Below, in pieces: positions 27,887 through 36,775 of a stretch of DNA of 64,000 nt (positions within the stretch are counted from its first letter, which is position 1; every line of letters starts with the position of its first letter). The translations under genes were made by a program, and so were the position numbers. The notes below the pieces were generated by a model that saw only the letters and a list, made by a program, of their open reading frames with translations, ran no database searches and was not told where the DNA came from. This DNA is from Thermogemmatispora aurantia. GTDB taxonomy: Bacteria > Chloroflexota > Ktedonobacteria > Ktedonobacterales > Ktedonobacteraceae. The stretch lies in the NCBI RefSeq assembly GCF_008974285.1, contig NZ_BKZV01000001.1, positions 233,319-297,318 of the forward strand, read 5' to 3'.

Positions 27887-29294
27887 CAAGTGTCCTCCTG
27901 ACACTAGCGAGATCAGGGTCAATGCAGACCGTCTCGGCGCGCGGGATACCAGTCTGATAATCCTTGAGCAAATTACCGGTGAGGATAGCAACCACGCGCT
28001 CATTTGGCTTGATTATACCAGCCCTGACAAGCTTGCGAATGCCGGCTAGGGTTGCCGCGGAGGCAGGCTCGCAGCCAATACCTGCGCGGTCAATAACGGC
28101 TTTCGCCTCTAGGATTTCTGGATCACTGACCTCCTCGACGAGGCCCGCACACTCCTCGATCACCAGGCGAGCGCGGGCGTAACTGACAGGATTGCCGATC
28201 TTAATGGCGCTCGCCACTGTCTGAGCCTGGACGGCGTGCCGGCGGGCGAAGCCCTCTCGGTAGCTCAAGTAGAAGGGATTGGCTCCGGCGGCCTGGATAG
28301 CGGCCAGGCGCGGCAGATGGCTGATCAACCCTAGCTCGCGTGCCTGACGGAAAGCCTTACCCAGCGCTGAAGTATTACCCAGATTGCCCGCCGGCAGCAC
28401 CAGCCAGTCGGGAGCCTGCCAGTTGAGCTGCTGCAGCAATTCAAAAGCGATCGCCTTCTGGCCTTCGACGCGGAAGGGATTGAGCGAATTGAGCAGATAG
28501 ATACCTGATTCGTCACAGACCTGCTCAACAAGCTGCATGGCAGCATCGAAGTCGCCATTGATCTGCACCATGTGGGCCCCATAGGCCAGCGTCTGCGCTA
28601 GCTTGCCGCCTGCAACCTGGCCTGCAGGCAGAAAGACCAGGGCCTGCAGGCCCGCCAGAGCGGCATAGGAAGCCAGCGAAGCCGAAGTATTGCCAGTTGA
28701 AGCGCAGGCAACAGCTCGCGCACCCATCAGGCGTGCCATGGTGACGCCCACCACCATCCCGCGGTCTTTGAAGCTCCCCGTAGGATTCTCGCCCTCGTGC
28801 TTAAGGTAGAGCTGGGAGAGGCCAGCATACTCACCAATGCGGCGCAGGCCAGGGCTGGCCTGCGTCTCCTGCTGCTGGTCGCTGCCGACCGCGTATAAGG
28901 ACGTATTGCCTTCCGCCCGCGAGATCACGGCCTCTTCAGGGATTGGTAGAATCAGCTCACGGTAGCGCCAGACACCACTACGCTGCACAGTAGCGGCCCC
29001 AGGTGTGCCCGGCACCAGCATGGCACGCTCAACAAAAAGCCGGCGCCAGGCAGCAGCCTCCTCGTCAGCCTGTTGAGCCGTTCCAGCCTGGGGAGATGGC
29101 GGCTTGGGCAAGAGGAGAGGGATCTCCACATCGAGTACCTCTCCGCAATCACAGCGATAGCGCGCCGCCCGCCCCGGCTCCAGCACGGGATAGAGTGCCT
29201 GGCACCCCACGCAGCGCAGGCGTACTTGTTCCAGCGCCTGCCGGACGGAGGCAGCGAGCTGTATCTCCTCTTGATGATCGATTCTAGCGTCCAA
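27819..29294 (-). CDS. thrC: Threonine synthase
   Basis: A 491-residue PLP enzyme that converts O-phosphohomoserine to threonine. It begins with a zinc-ribbon-like segment (CVGCQALYP and RCDCGEV), then the fold type II core with PLP lysine in PTGSFKDRGM, ACASTGNTSASLA and LPAGNLGNTSALG. I place the start at TTG 29294: the sequence AAGGAGGGATCGC directly precedes it and it overlaps the thrB stop by 11 bases. The next upstream in-frame ATG (29345) would overlap thrB by 62 bases and has no ribosome site. Usual family length is about 350-500. Confidence 0.9.
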   Translation of the reverse strand: MDARIDHQEEIQLAASVRQALEQVRLRCVGCQALYPVLEPGRAARYRCDCGEVLDVEIPLLLPKPPSPQAGTAQQADEEAAAWRRLFVERAMLVPGTPGAATVQRSGVWRYRELILPIPEEAVISRAEGNTSLYAVGSDQQQETQASPGLRRIGEYAGLSQLYLKHEGENPTGSFKDRGMVVGVTMARLMGARAVACASTGNTSASLASYAALAGLQALVFLPAGQVAGGKLAQTLAYGAHMVQINGDFDAAMQLVEQVCDESGIYLLNSLNPFRVEGQKAIAFELLQQLNWQAPDWLVLPAGNLGNTSALGKAFRQARELGLISHLPRLAAIQAAGANPFYLSYREGFARRHAVQAQTVASAIKIGNPVSYARARLVIEECAGLVEEVSDPEILEAKAVIDRAGIGCEPASAATLAGIRKLVRAGIIKPNERVVAILTGNLLKDYQTGIPRAETVCIDPDLASVRRTLDALGSLTGPSSGEGGSAATRAL

Positions 29295-30324
29295 GCGATC
29301 CCTCCTTGAGCGGTCGGGCGGGCGACCAGCAAAATTGATCTTCATAGTAGCGAGCGCGCGGACGGCGCACTCGATGATGGCGAGGATTGATCACCCGCGC
29401 CCCATGCTTGTCAGCCCGCAGAATCATGCCGGTTCCTTCCACGCCACGGGCGCGCGCAGCCTCCTGCATCGCGCGCAGAATCTCCTGGAAGCGCGAACTT
29501 GCAAGAGCAATCAGAGAAGAACCGCCGCCGGAAAGAGAGGCGCCGTAAGCCCCGGCAGCCACCGCAGCCTTAATAATATCGGGCATGGCCGGAAAGAGCG
29601 CCTGCCGATAGGGCTGATGCAAACGATCCTGCATTGCCTCTCCGATCAGCTCATACCGTCCCGTTTGCAGAGCTGAGAGGAGCAGCGCCACGCGCCCGGT
29701 ATTGAAGGTCACATCATCCTTGGGATAGCTGGGAGGGAGCAGTTTACGACCGGCCAGCGTATCCATTGAGAACGAGGGAGTGAAAATGACCGCCTTCAGA
29801 GCATCCGGGAAGGGGGTCTTGACCGCATGGATCTTGCCATCCTTGACCGTGGTCGCCACCAGCCCGCCCAGGAGGGCCGGGGCCACATTGTCAGGATGAT
29901 TCCCTTGCTCGTTGGCCACTGCTAACTCCAAAACCTCCTGCTCAGAAAGCATCAGACCCCGCAGACGCAGAAATTCGCTGGCCGCTACAACGCCGCCAAC
30001 GGCTGCAGTGGCACTGCTACCTAGTCCAGCCCCCGCAGGGATCTGAATGAACATCCGAATGCGTACCGCCGGCGGCTCTATTCCTTTCGAAGCAAAAACT
30101 GAGGAGAAAGCGCGGAAGAACAGATTTTCAGGACCAGTGGGAAGCCCTGCTCCCAGACTACCCTCGATCTGGATGACAGGATGCTGCGGATCATCGCCAC
30201 CCTCCACAACCTCAAAGCGATTGTAGAGCTGCAAGGCCAAACCAAGGCTATCGAATCCCGGCCCCAGGTTAGCCGAGGTGGCCGGTACGAGCACAGTAAA
30301 AGCGACAGGAAATACCGGTGCCAT
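29284..30324 (-). CDS. thrB: Homoserine kinase
   Basis: A 346-residue GHMP kinase that phosphorylates homoserine for ThrC. It starts with VPATSANLGPGFDSLGLAL; the ATP loop is IPAGAGLGSSATA and the C-terminal motif is GASLSGGGSSLIAL. ATG 30324 is preceded by AGGAGG. A TTG at 30354 is an alternative. The C-terminal 25 residues are unusually basic. thrC follows with overlap. Threonine is the precursor of isoleucine, which explains its place beside the ilv genes. Confidence 0.92.
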   Translation of the reverse strand: MAPVFPVAFTVLVPATSANLGPGFDSLGLALQLYNRFEVVEGGDDPQHPVIQIEGSLGAGLPTGPENLFFRAFSSVFASKGIEPPAVRIRMFIQIPAGAGLGSSATAAVGGVVAASEFLRLRGLMLSEQEVLELAVANEQGNHPDNVAPALLGGLVATTVKDGKIHAVKTPFPDALKAVIFTPSFSMDTLAGRKLLPPSYPKDDVTFNTGRVALLLSALQTGRYELIGEAMQDRLHQPYRQALFPAMPDIIKAAVAAGAYGASLSGGGSSLIALASSRFQEILRAMQEAARARGVEGTGMILRADKHGARVINPRHHRVRRPRARYYEDQFCWSPARPLKEGSLGR

Positions 30325-30417
30325 CGCCACGGGCCTCCTGTCTTTCAGCTGCAAGACCTTCCATTGCTCTCAGCATCTCCTTTCTGTCTGCTCTGTCAGC
30401 AGACAAGAGTGGCTTTT

Positions 30418-30453
30418 ATTGTATCACGCTCTCGGGCTACTCGTCAGTAGCCC
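30418..30453 (-). promoter_or_regulatory. Promoter of thrB-thrC with an overlapping inverted repeat
   Basis: On the minus strand TACAAT (30418-30423) has TG one base upstream, an extended -10. A perfect 7-bp inverted repeat, GGGCTAC and GTAGCCC around six bases (30434-30453), covers the -35 position. It could be an operator, or part of an ilvE terminator, although no T-tract follows. The remainder of 30325-30649 shows no gene. Confidence 0.45.
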
Positions 30454-30649
30454 CAATATCAATGCAGCACAACACGCCTGGGAGCGAGAGGAGGCGTCTT
30501 CCCTCTTCCCTACACTTCCGCTCCGGCTCAGGCCTCAACCACGCCTAAAGCCATACGAAGCCATACGCCCCCTGGCCGGCGAGCGTGACTATCGCAGGCG
30601 GGGACAGGAAGAACAACCCTGCTCAGCTCCCTCCGCAGCGTCTCCTTGC

Positions 30650-31627
30650 CTACTCGTAGACTGGCGTTAACCAATGGCGATACTTGTCATTCTCACCGCG
30701 ACAGGCCGCCAGATAGAGGGCTTGCAACTTCATCGTAAAGGGACCAGGGCGTCCGCTGCCAATCGGGCGGTGATCAACACTGATGACCGGTGAAACCTGG
30801 ACGCCTGTCCCACAGAGGAACATCTCTTCGCTGGCATACAGCTCCGTGCGATCAATGCGTCGCTCTTCAACGGTCATACCGAATTCATCACGCACCAGCT
30901 GAATCAAAGTGTTGCGCGTGATCCCTTCGAGAATATCTTCAGAGGGTGCCGGAGTAGCCAGTTTGCCGTTGCGCAAAATGAAGAGGTTACAGGAACTGCC
31001 CTCGGAGACATAGCCGTCATGCGTCAGCATAATGGCCTCGTCAAAGCCGCTAGCCAGAGCATCTTCGGTCGCCAGGGCACTGTTGACATAGCCGCCTGTC
31101 ACTTTGGCTCTCACCGGCATGGCGTTGCTGTTGGCCCGTCTCCAGCTCGATGTACAGACCCGCAAGCCCGATTCGATGTCCACATAGTTGCCCATGCCGA
31201 AGGTATAGACAGCAAACTCATCTTTGAGACCAGTCAGGCGCGGCTTGACCGTTAACGAAGCCTTGTAGGCGATCGGTCGAATATAGACATCCTGTCGGTA
31301 GCTATGTTTGCGCAGCAGCTCAATCGTGATACGCTCCAAATCATCTATTGAATAGGGAAGGTTGAAGCGCATCACATTCCACGAATGCATCATTCGCTGG
31401 TAGTGTTCGCGCATTTTCAGCACGTAGAGCTGCTCATGAGTCGGATTCCAGTAGGCGCGGATGCCTTCAAAGCAGGCAGTGCCGTACTGAAGGGCATGAG
31501 TAGCAATACTAACCTTGGCCTCAGCGATTGGCACAAAGCGGCCCTCGAAGAAGGCGTAGCCCTCCAGCGGGTCCTGAATCGAAACTTTCTGCGGCGTGGC
31601 TTCCTGAGAACTCTGTGTCTGCGTCAC
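30650..31627 (-). CDS. ilvE: Branched-chain amino acid aminotransferase
   Basis: A 325-residue class IV aminotransferase that catalyses the last step of Leu, Ile and Val synthesis. Landmarks are YGTACFEGIRAYW, the PLP lysine in RAKVTGGYVNSALA, EGSSCNLFIL and the C-terminal GTGVQVSPV. The start is GTG 31627, with AAGGAG eight bases upstream; a TTG at 31657 is in frame but has no ribosome site. It follows leuA on the same strand, separated by a long hairpin with a T-tract. Confidence 0.93.
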   Translation of the reverse strand: MTQTQSSQEATPQKVSIQDPLEGYAFFEGRFVPIAEAKVSIATHALQYGTACFEGIRAYWNPTHEQLYVLKMREHYQRMMHSWNVMRFNLPYSIDDLERITIELLRKHSYRQDVYIRPIAYKASLTVKPRLTGLKDEFAVYTFGMGNYVDIESGLRVCTSSWRRANSNAMPVRAKVTGGYVNSALATEDALASGFDEAIMLTHDGYVSEGSSCNLFILRNGKLATPAPSEDILEGITRNTLIQLVRDEFGMTVEERRIDRTELYASEEMFLCGTGVQVSPVISVDHRPIGSGRPGPFTMKLQALYLAACRGENDKYRHWLTPVYE

Positions 31628-31703
31628 GACCTCACTCCTTCGATCGATAGCAACCAAGTGGTGGGGAGGAGGAACCGCCCCACGTATAAATAAGCGAATA
31701 GAA

Positions 31704-31766
31704 CAGTAAAAAAGGAAGAAGGCGCAAGGGTGCGCCGTTGAGACCTATGACGGGCACACCCTTGCG
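31704..31766 (-). terminator. Terminator or attenuator between leuA and ilvE
   Basis: On the minus strand CGCAAGGGTGTGCC pairs over 14 positions (one G-U) with GGCGCACCCTTGCG around a 16-base loop. Plus-strand arms are 31753-31766 and 31723-31736. A shorter stem, GGCGCA with TGCGCC around CCCT (31721-31736), shares the same bases and lies nearer to the run of six T. The two structures exclude each other, as in an attenuator. Simple termination after leuA is the more conservative reading. Confidence 0.65.
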
Positions 31767-31851
31767 GGCCAGAAGCTCTCTCTTGACCACCGGTTCTGCC
31801 TGGCCTGCTGGTTGCTGGTCCTGCGCTGGACAGGGCAGGGCAGCAGCGACC

Positions 31852-33033
31852 TCAGATCGCCGAAGGCGTCTCCAGGCTGCTTTCGACGATATAGATCAGA
31901 TCGTCGTCGGTCACATACTTCTTCTCATCGGCCAGCGCGATGAAGCGCGCATAGGCCTTCTTCAGCTGCTCAGCATTCAGGCGGTAGCCGAGCTGGCGCA
32001 GACGAGCATCGAGACCGTGGCGCCCGGAGTGCTTGCCGAGCACCAGGCGTGTATCATCCCAGCCGACCGACTGTGGCGTCATGATCTCGTAGGTCAGGCG
32101 GTTCTTCAGCACGCCATCCTGATGGATGCCAGCCTCATGAGCAAAGGCATTCTGGCCCACAATTGCCTTATTCGGCTGCACCGGGATACCCGTCAGGCGA
32201 CTAACCAGCTGGCTGGCCGCCACAAACTCACGGGCATTGATACGCGTATCGGCCTGGAAGACATCCGGGCGCGTACGCAGGGCCATCACCACTTCCTCCA
32301 TCGCGGTATTACCGGCGCGCTCACCGATGCCATTGATGGTCACCTCCACCTGTCGAGCACCGCCGCGGATCGCCGCCAGGGTATTAGCTGTAGCCAGGCC
32401 AAGATCGTCGTGGCAGTGCGCACTGAGCACCACATCCTCCATACCCGGCACGCGCTCGCGCAAGTAGCGGAAGAGCATCTCATACTCATGCGGCATCACG
32501 TAACCGACCGTATCGGGCACATTGATCGTCGTGGCGCCCGCCTTAATGGCCAGCTCGAAGACGCGGCAGAGATAGTCCCAGTCGCTGCGCGTGGCATCTT
32601 CCGCCGAGAACTCGACCCGTGGGCAGAGGTTGCGCGCGTAGGTCACCATTGTCTTGACCTGCTCCAGGGCCTCCTCGGGCGTGATCCTCAGCTTATACTT
32701 CAGGTGGATATCAGAGGTAGCCAGGAAGACATGAATCACCGGCTGGTCTGCCTCGCGGACGGCTTCCCAGGCCGCATCGATATCCTCGGTATTGGCGCGT
32801 GCCAGGCCGGCAACGGCCACATCGTGGCCACGCACACGCTGAGCGATGGCCTTCACCGCAGCCAGGTCGCCGGGTGAAGCAGCCGGAAAGCCAGCCTCGA
32901 TGATATCGACGTTCAGGCGCACAAGCTGCTCAGCAACTTGCAGCTTCTCCTCGGTCGTCATGGTGGCGCCAGGCGACTGTTCACCGTCACGCAGAGTCGT
33001 GTCAAAGACGCGAATTACCGCAGGATCTCCCAT
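31852..33033 (-). CDS. leuA: 2-isopropylmalate synthase, short form without regulatory domain
   Basis: A 393-residue enzyme of the LeuA/homocitrate synthase family. The catalytic TIM barrel is complete: [53 protein letters not shown] and [11 protein letters not shown], then [11 protein letters not shown]. The protein ends after the linker ([14 protein letters not shown]), whereas typical LeuA has a further 110-130 residues forming the leucine-binding regulatory domain. A stop codon ends the frame cleanly. Context (ilvBNC upstream, ilvE downstream) supports LeuA over homocitrate or citramalate synthase, but those remain possible. The ATG has AAGGAGG upstream. leuB, leuC and leuD are not in the window. 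Confidence 0.85.
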   Translation of the reverse strand: MGDPAVIRVFDTTLRDGEQSPGATMTTEEKLQVAEQLVRLNVDIIEAGFPAASPGDLAAVKAIAQRVRGHDVAVAGLARANTEDIDAAWEAVREADQPVIHVFLATSDIHLKYKLRITPEEALEQVKTMVTYARNLCPRVEFSAEDATRSDWDYLCRVFELAIKAGATTINVPDTVGYVMPHEYEMLFRYLRERVPGMEDVVLSAHCHDDLGLATANTLAAIRGGARQVEVTINGIGERAGNTAMEEVVMALRTRPDVFQADTRINAREFVAASQLVSRLTGIPVQPNKAIVGQNAFAHEAGIHQDGVLKNRLTYEIMTPQSVGWDDTRLVLGKHSGRHGLDARLRQLGYRLNAEQLKKAYARFIALADEKKYVTDDDLIYIVESSLETPSAI

Positions 33034-33183
33034 TGTTGTTGTTCCTCCTTGTGACCATTCACCGGGCGACGAGAGGCCATTTGTCGGCGTCTCGCCACCC
33101 GTAGCGCAGGCAAGCCGATGAGCGCGCCGGCGGCCAGGCCAGCTGGCTCATCACCGGCGAGCCAGCTCAGGCTGCTCCTTTCC

Positions 33184-34215
33184 TCACTTCTTCGTTGGCC
33201 CTGCGATCTCAGGCCGCTTGTCTACAGGCTTGAGCCAGGGCATCATCGCGCGCAGCTCGCTGCCGACCTGCTCGATCTGGTGCTGCGCGTTGGCGCGGCG
33301 CATGGCCTGGAAAGCCGGACGCCCAGCCTGATTCTCCAGAATCCAGCGGGTCGCAAAGGTGCCATCCTGAATCTCGCGCAAGATCTTGCGCATCTCGTTA
33401 CGCACCTGCTCATTAATGATGCGTGGACCAGAGACGTAGTCGCCGTACTCGGCAGTATCGCTGATCGAGTAGCGCATATAGCTCATGCCGCCCTGGTACA
33501 TCAGGTCAACGATCAGCTTCATCTCGTGGAGGCACTCAAAATAGGCCACCTCGGGCTGATAGCCGGCTTCCACCAGCGTCTCGAAGCCGGCGCGGATCAG
33601 AGCCGTCACGCCGCCACAGAGCACAGCCTGCTCGCCAAAGAGATCGGTCTCCGTCTCCTCGGCGAAGGTCGTGCGCAACACGCCGGCGCGTGTGCAGCCA
33701 ACGGCGCGGGCATAAGCCAGCGTGAGAGCTTCGGCCTGGCCGGTAGCATCCTGATGGACGGCCCACAGGGCCGGTACGCCCACGCCTTCGGTGAAGAGGC
33801 GGCGCATCATATGCCCGGGGCTTTTGGGGGCCACCATTGCCACGTCAATATCGGCAGGCGGTACGATCTGCGAATAATGGATGCTGAAGCCGTGGGCGAC
33901 CATCAGCATCTTGCCCGGGGCCAGGCCAGGACGAATATCGCGCTCAAAGACCTCGCGATGGTACTGATCGGGGATCAGCAGCATAATGATGTCGGCCTGC
34001 GCCGCCGCCTCGGCGGTCGTCATGACCTGCAGCCCATCGGCCTCGGCTTTCTCCCGGCTCTTGCTGCCTGCCGGCAAGCCAATTACGACATTACAGCCGT
34101 TGTCGCGCATGTTGAGAGCGTGGGCGTGGCCCTGGCTTCCATAGCCAATGACTGCCACACGCTTGCCCTGGATCAGCTCAAGATTGGCATCAGCATCGTA
34201 GTAGATATTCGCCAT
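33184..34215 (-). CDS. ilvC: Ketol-acid reductoisomerase
   Basis: A 343-residue class I enzyme that isomerises and reduces acetolactate and acetohydroxybutyrate with NADPH. The N-terminus [12 protein letters not shown], the cofactor loop [26 protein letters not shown], the metal site [13 protein letters not shown] and SDTAEYGDY are typical. ATG 34215 is favoured over ATG 34224, which lies only two bases from AGGAGG. It follows ilvN by 15 bases. Confidence 0.95.
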   Translation of the reverse strand: MANIYYDADANLELIQGKRVAVIGYGSQGHAHALNMRDNGCNVVIGLPAGSKSREKAEADGLQVMTTAEAAAQADIIMLLIPDQYHREVFERDIRPGLAPGKMLMVAHGFSIHYSQIVPPADIDVAMVAPKSPGHMMRRLFTEGVGVPALWAVHQDATGQAEALTLAYARAVGCTRAGVLRTTFAEETETDLFGEQAVLCGGVTALIRAGFETLVEAGYQPEVAYFECLHEMKLIVDLMYQGGMSYMRYSISDTAEYGDYVSGPRIINEQVRNEMRKILREIQDGTFATRWILENQAGRPAFQAMRRANAQHQIEQVGSELRAMMPWLKPVDKRPEIAGPTKK

Positions 34216-34230
34216 TGATTGCATCTCCTC

Positions 34231-34770
34231 CTATTCATCGCGCGCAATTGCCAGACAACCGCTACGCGCCAGTTCGCGAATGCCATAGGGCTGGAGCCGC
34301 TCCAGGAGCTGCTCCACCTGCTCACCCTTGCCGGTGACCTGCAATGTGAGTGTTTCGGGCGCAAGATCGACCGCCTGCGCGCCAAAGTGCTGGCCCAGTT
34401 CGATGATCTCACTGCGGTTGGCCGCGGTACAGCTGACCTTGACCAGCGCTAGCTCACGTTCGATAGCCTGCCCCGCCGGGAAGAGGAGCACCTGACGAAC
34501 GTCGACAATCTTGCGCAACTGCTCGCTGAGGTGCTCGACGCCGACCTCGGCATCGTCGACGACCACGGTGACCCGAGCCACGCCGGCCTCTTCGCTCGGT
34601 CCGACGACGAGGGTACGCATGTTGGCCCGTCGTCGGCGCAGCACATTGACCACCCGATCAATAGCCCCTTGGCGATCGTCGACTAGCAGCACCAGGGTGT
34701 AGAGGCGCGCGCTTCCTGGGGGAATATCCGCCTGCCCAGCACGCGCTGAGATGACAGCCTGTTCTGTCAT
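34231..34770 (-). CDS. ilvN: Acetolactate synthase small (regulatory) subunit
   Basis: A 179-residue ACT-domain protein that binds to IlvB and normally mediates valine feedback. The ACT part reads YTLVLLVDDRQGAIDRVVNVL, with RANMRTLVVG; the C-terminal domain includes FGAQAVDLAPETLTLQVTG. ATG 34770 is preceded by GGAAGG with long spacing; ATG 34782 is possible. It starts 40 bases after ilvB. Confidence 0.9.
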   Translation of the reverse strand: MTEQAVISARAGQADIPPGSARLYTLVLLVDDRQGAIDRVVNVLRRRRANMRTLVVGPSEEAGVARVTVVVDDAEVGVEHLSEQLRKIVDVRQVLLFPAGQAIERELALVKVSCTAANRSEIIELGQHFGAQAVDLAPETLTLQVTGKGEQVEQLLERLQPYGIRELARSGCLAIARDE

Positions 34771-34810
34771 GTTCAATCCCATCCTTCCGTCTATCCTCAC
34801 AACCTGCCGG

Positions 34811-36577
34811 TTATTCACTCTCGATAATCATATCGGTGATGGCAGCTCCAGGTGGCACCATCGGGTAGACGTTGGCCTCGGCCTCGATCGCGAAGTCGAT
34901 GATGACCGTACCAGGCGTCTGCATGGCCTTTTGCACAGCGGCCTGGACATCCTCGCGGCGCTCCACTCGCATACCGGTCAGGCCGTAGGCTTCGGCCAGC
35001 TTGACGTAATCCGGGCTGCTAATGGGAGTTTCAGAGTAGTTGCGCTGGTGGAAAAACTCCTGCCACTGGCGCACCATACCGAGGTAGCCGTTATTCATGA
35101 TGGCCACCTTGATCTCGACGCCCTCATCGCGGAGCGTCGCCAGCTCCTGGATATTCATTTGGAAGCCGCCGTCGCCGGCCACCACCCAGACAGTGGCCTC
35201 GGGTCGCCCCATCTTGACCCCCATCGCTGCCGGCAGGGCGAAGCCCATCGTACCGAGGCCGCCAGAGGTAATATGGCTGTTGGGATGGGTCCACTTATAG
35301 AAGCGCGCCGTCCACATCTGGTGCTGGCCCACATCGCTGACCACGATCGCCTCTCCATCGGTGACCTCGTAGATGGCATCCAGGATATCGGTCGGTGTGG
35401 GATAGGGCACAGGGCGGCTCAGGCGGCGAGCCCGCTCCTGCTCCTCAGCCTCCCACTGGCGCAGCTCGCTGAGCCACTCGCGATGATCGCCCGGCTCAAC
35501 GGCTTCGGCCAGAGCCGCCAGGGCAGCCTTGGCATCGGCCAGAATGGGCACAATAGCCGGCTTGACCTTGTTCAGCTCCGACGGATCGATGTCGATATGG
35601 ATGATTTGTGCCTGGGGAGCAAACTCGCTCACCTTGCCGGTCACACGATCGTCAAAGCGCAGGCCGACGCCGATGATCAGGTCGGTGACCCCAATCGCGC
35701 GGTTCACAAAGGCTGGCCCATGCATGCCTGGCATGCCCAGGAAGAGCGGATGATCGACAGGGAAGGCGCTTAGACCGAGCAGGGTGGTGATCACCGGAAT
35801 ATTGGTCTTCTCGGCCAGGGCGCGCAGCTCGCTATAGGCATTTGAAAGGATGACGCCATGACCAGACATAATGACTGGGCGGCGGGCCTGAGCGATAAGG
35901 CGCGCAGCCCGCTGAATGGCCTCGGGAGCTGGTTGGGGCACGCGTGTCGCGCGATATAGTTCGATCGAGCGCACAGAAGCAGCGGGACGATAGACAGTCT
36001 TGGCGAACTGGACATCCTTGGGGACGTCGATCAGCACAGGGCCGGGGCGCCCGCTGCGGGCGAGCTGGAACGCCTCATGCACCACATCAGCCAGCTCTTC
36101 GACACGCCTGACCAGGAAATTGTGCTTGGTGATGGGCAGGGTCAGGCCAAGAACATCGGTTTCCTGGAAGGCATCGCGTCCGATGAAGGGACGACCCACC
36201 TGGCCCGTAATGGCGACCACCGGCGTAGAGTCCATGTAAGCGGTGGCCAGACCCGTCACCAGATTGGTGGCGCCCGGGCCACTGGTAGCCACGCAGACGC
36301 CCACCTTGCCGGTGGCGCGCGCATAGCCATCGGCGGCATGGGCGGCGGCCTGCTCATGGCGCACCAGCACATGATGCAGCCGAGGATAGGCAGGAAGCGC
36401 GTCATAGAAAGGCATGATCGCACCTCCTGGATAGCCATAGAGCAGCTCTACGCCCTCGCGCACCAGGGCCTCGCAGAGAATGTGACTACCTGCCAGCTCA
36501 CGCGCCTCATCAGTGGCATGTGTACTGGCCCTACGGGCATCTCCTGACTCCTGAGTAACCGTCGCAGTTGTTGTCAT
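34811..36577 (-). CDS. ilvB: Acetolactate synthase large (catalytic) subunit
   Basis: A 588-residue thiamine-diphosphate enzyme, first step of branched-chain amino acid synthesis. Seen are the ThDP glutamate region GYPGGAIMPFYDAL, HEQAAAHAADGYARATGKVG, GQVGRPFIGRDAFQETD, and the ThDP/magnesium motif GDGGFQMN with NNGYLGMVRQWQ. The N-terminal 20 residues are a Thr-rich extension. ATG 36577 has AAGGAGGAAGG. It is the first structural gene after the leader and attenuator. Confidence 0.96.
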   Translation of the reverse strand: MTTTATVTQESGDARRASTHATDEARELAGSHILCEALVREGVELLYGYPGGAIMPFYDALPAYPRLHHVLVRHEQAAAHAADGYARATGKVGVCVATSGPGATNLVTGLATAYMDSTPVVAITGQVGRPFIGRDAFQETDVLGLTLPITKHNFLVRRVEELADVVHEAFQLARSGRPGPVLIDVPKDVQFAKTVYRPAASVRSIELYRATRVPQPAPEAIQRAARLIAQARRPVIMSGHGVILSNAYSELRALAEKTNIPVITTLLGLSAFPVDHPLFLGMPGMHGPAFVNRAIGVTDLIIGVGLRFDDRVTGKVSEFAPQAQIIHIDIDPSELNKVKPAIVPILADAKAALAALAEAVEPGDHREWLSELRQWEAEEQERARRLSRPVPYPTPTDILDAIYEVTDGEAIVVSDVGQHQMWTARFYKWTHPNSHITSGGLGTMGFALPAAMGVKMGRPEATVWVVAGDGGFQMNIQELATLRDEGVEIKVAIMNNGYLGMVRQWQEFFHQRNYSETPISSPDYVKLAEAYGLTGMRVERREDVQAAVQKAMQTPGTVIIDFAIEAEANVYPMVPPGAAITDMIIESE

Positions 36578-36694
36578 ACTACCTTCCTCCTTAACCTAGG
36601 GGCGTCCCTGCATAGCTCGCTAGACTCGGTTCGACTTGTGATAGACGCTTGAGACCAGATAATGCAAGTGAGATCGCTGCGAAACGCCCTGCAA

Positions 36695-36775
36695 GCAATA
36701 AAAAACGAGGAACCGCCCTGCCGGGAGGCCCTCGTTAGGTTACCTGCGCTGGATCGGGTTGCTTCGTTGCTCCCG
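36695..36775 (-). promoter_or_regulatory. Transcription attenuator of the ilv-leu operon
   Basis: Minus strand, between the leader stop codon and ilvB. A terminator is formed by AACGAGG and CCTCGTT (plus-strand 36730-36736 and 36704-36710) followed by six T. Immediately after the leader stop codon the sequence CGGGAG (36770-36775) is complementary to CTCCCG within the terminator stem-loop (36722-36727), giving a competing antiterminator. A ribosome that reaches the stop codon would mask CGGGAG and allow termination. One that stalls in the Leu/Val codons would free it. This is the classical attenuation geometry, inferred from sequence only. Confidence 0.75.

Noticed and set aside
31737..31851. 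T-box element before ilvE
   Set aside because: An AAGGGTG segment superficially resembles the T-box sequence, but the following bases do not match the conserved ACCGCG and no specifier stem is evident. Described as a terminator or attenuator instead.
31738..32877. 379-codon plus-strand frame over leuA
   Set aside because: Antisense shadow of leuA: rich in His/Leu/Asp, no ribosome site, and leuA itself has every family motif.
33118..34218. 366-codon plus-strand frame over ilvC
   Set aside because: Antisense shadow with composition typical of reversed GC-rich genes; ilvC is certain on the other strand.
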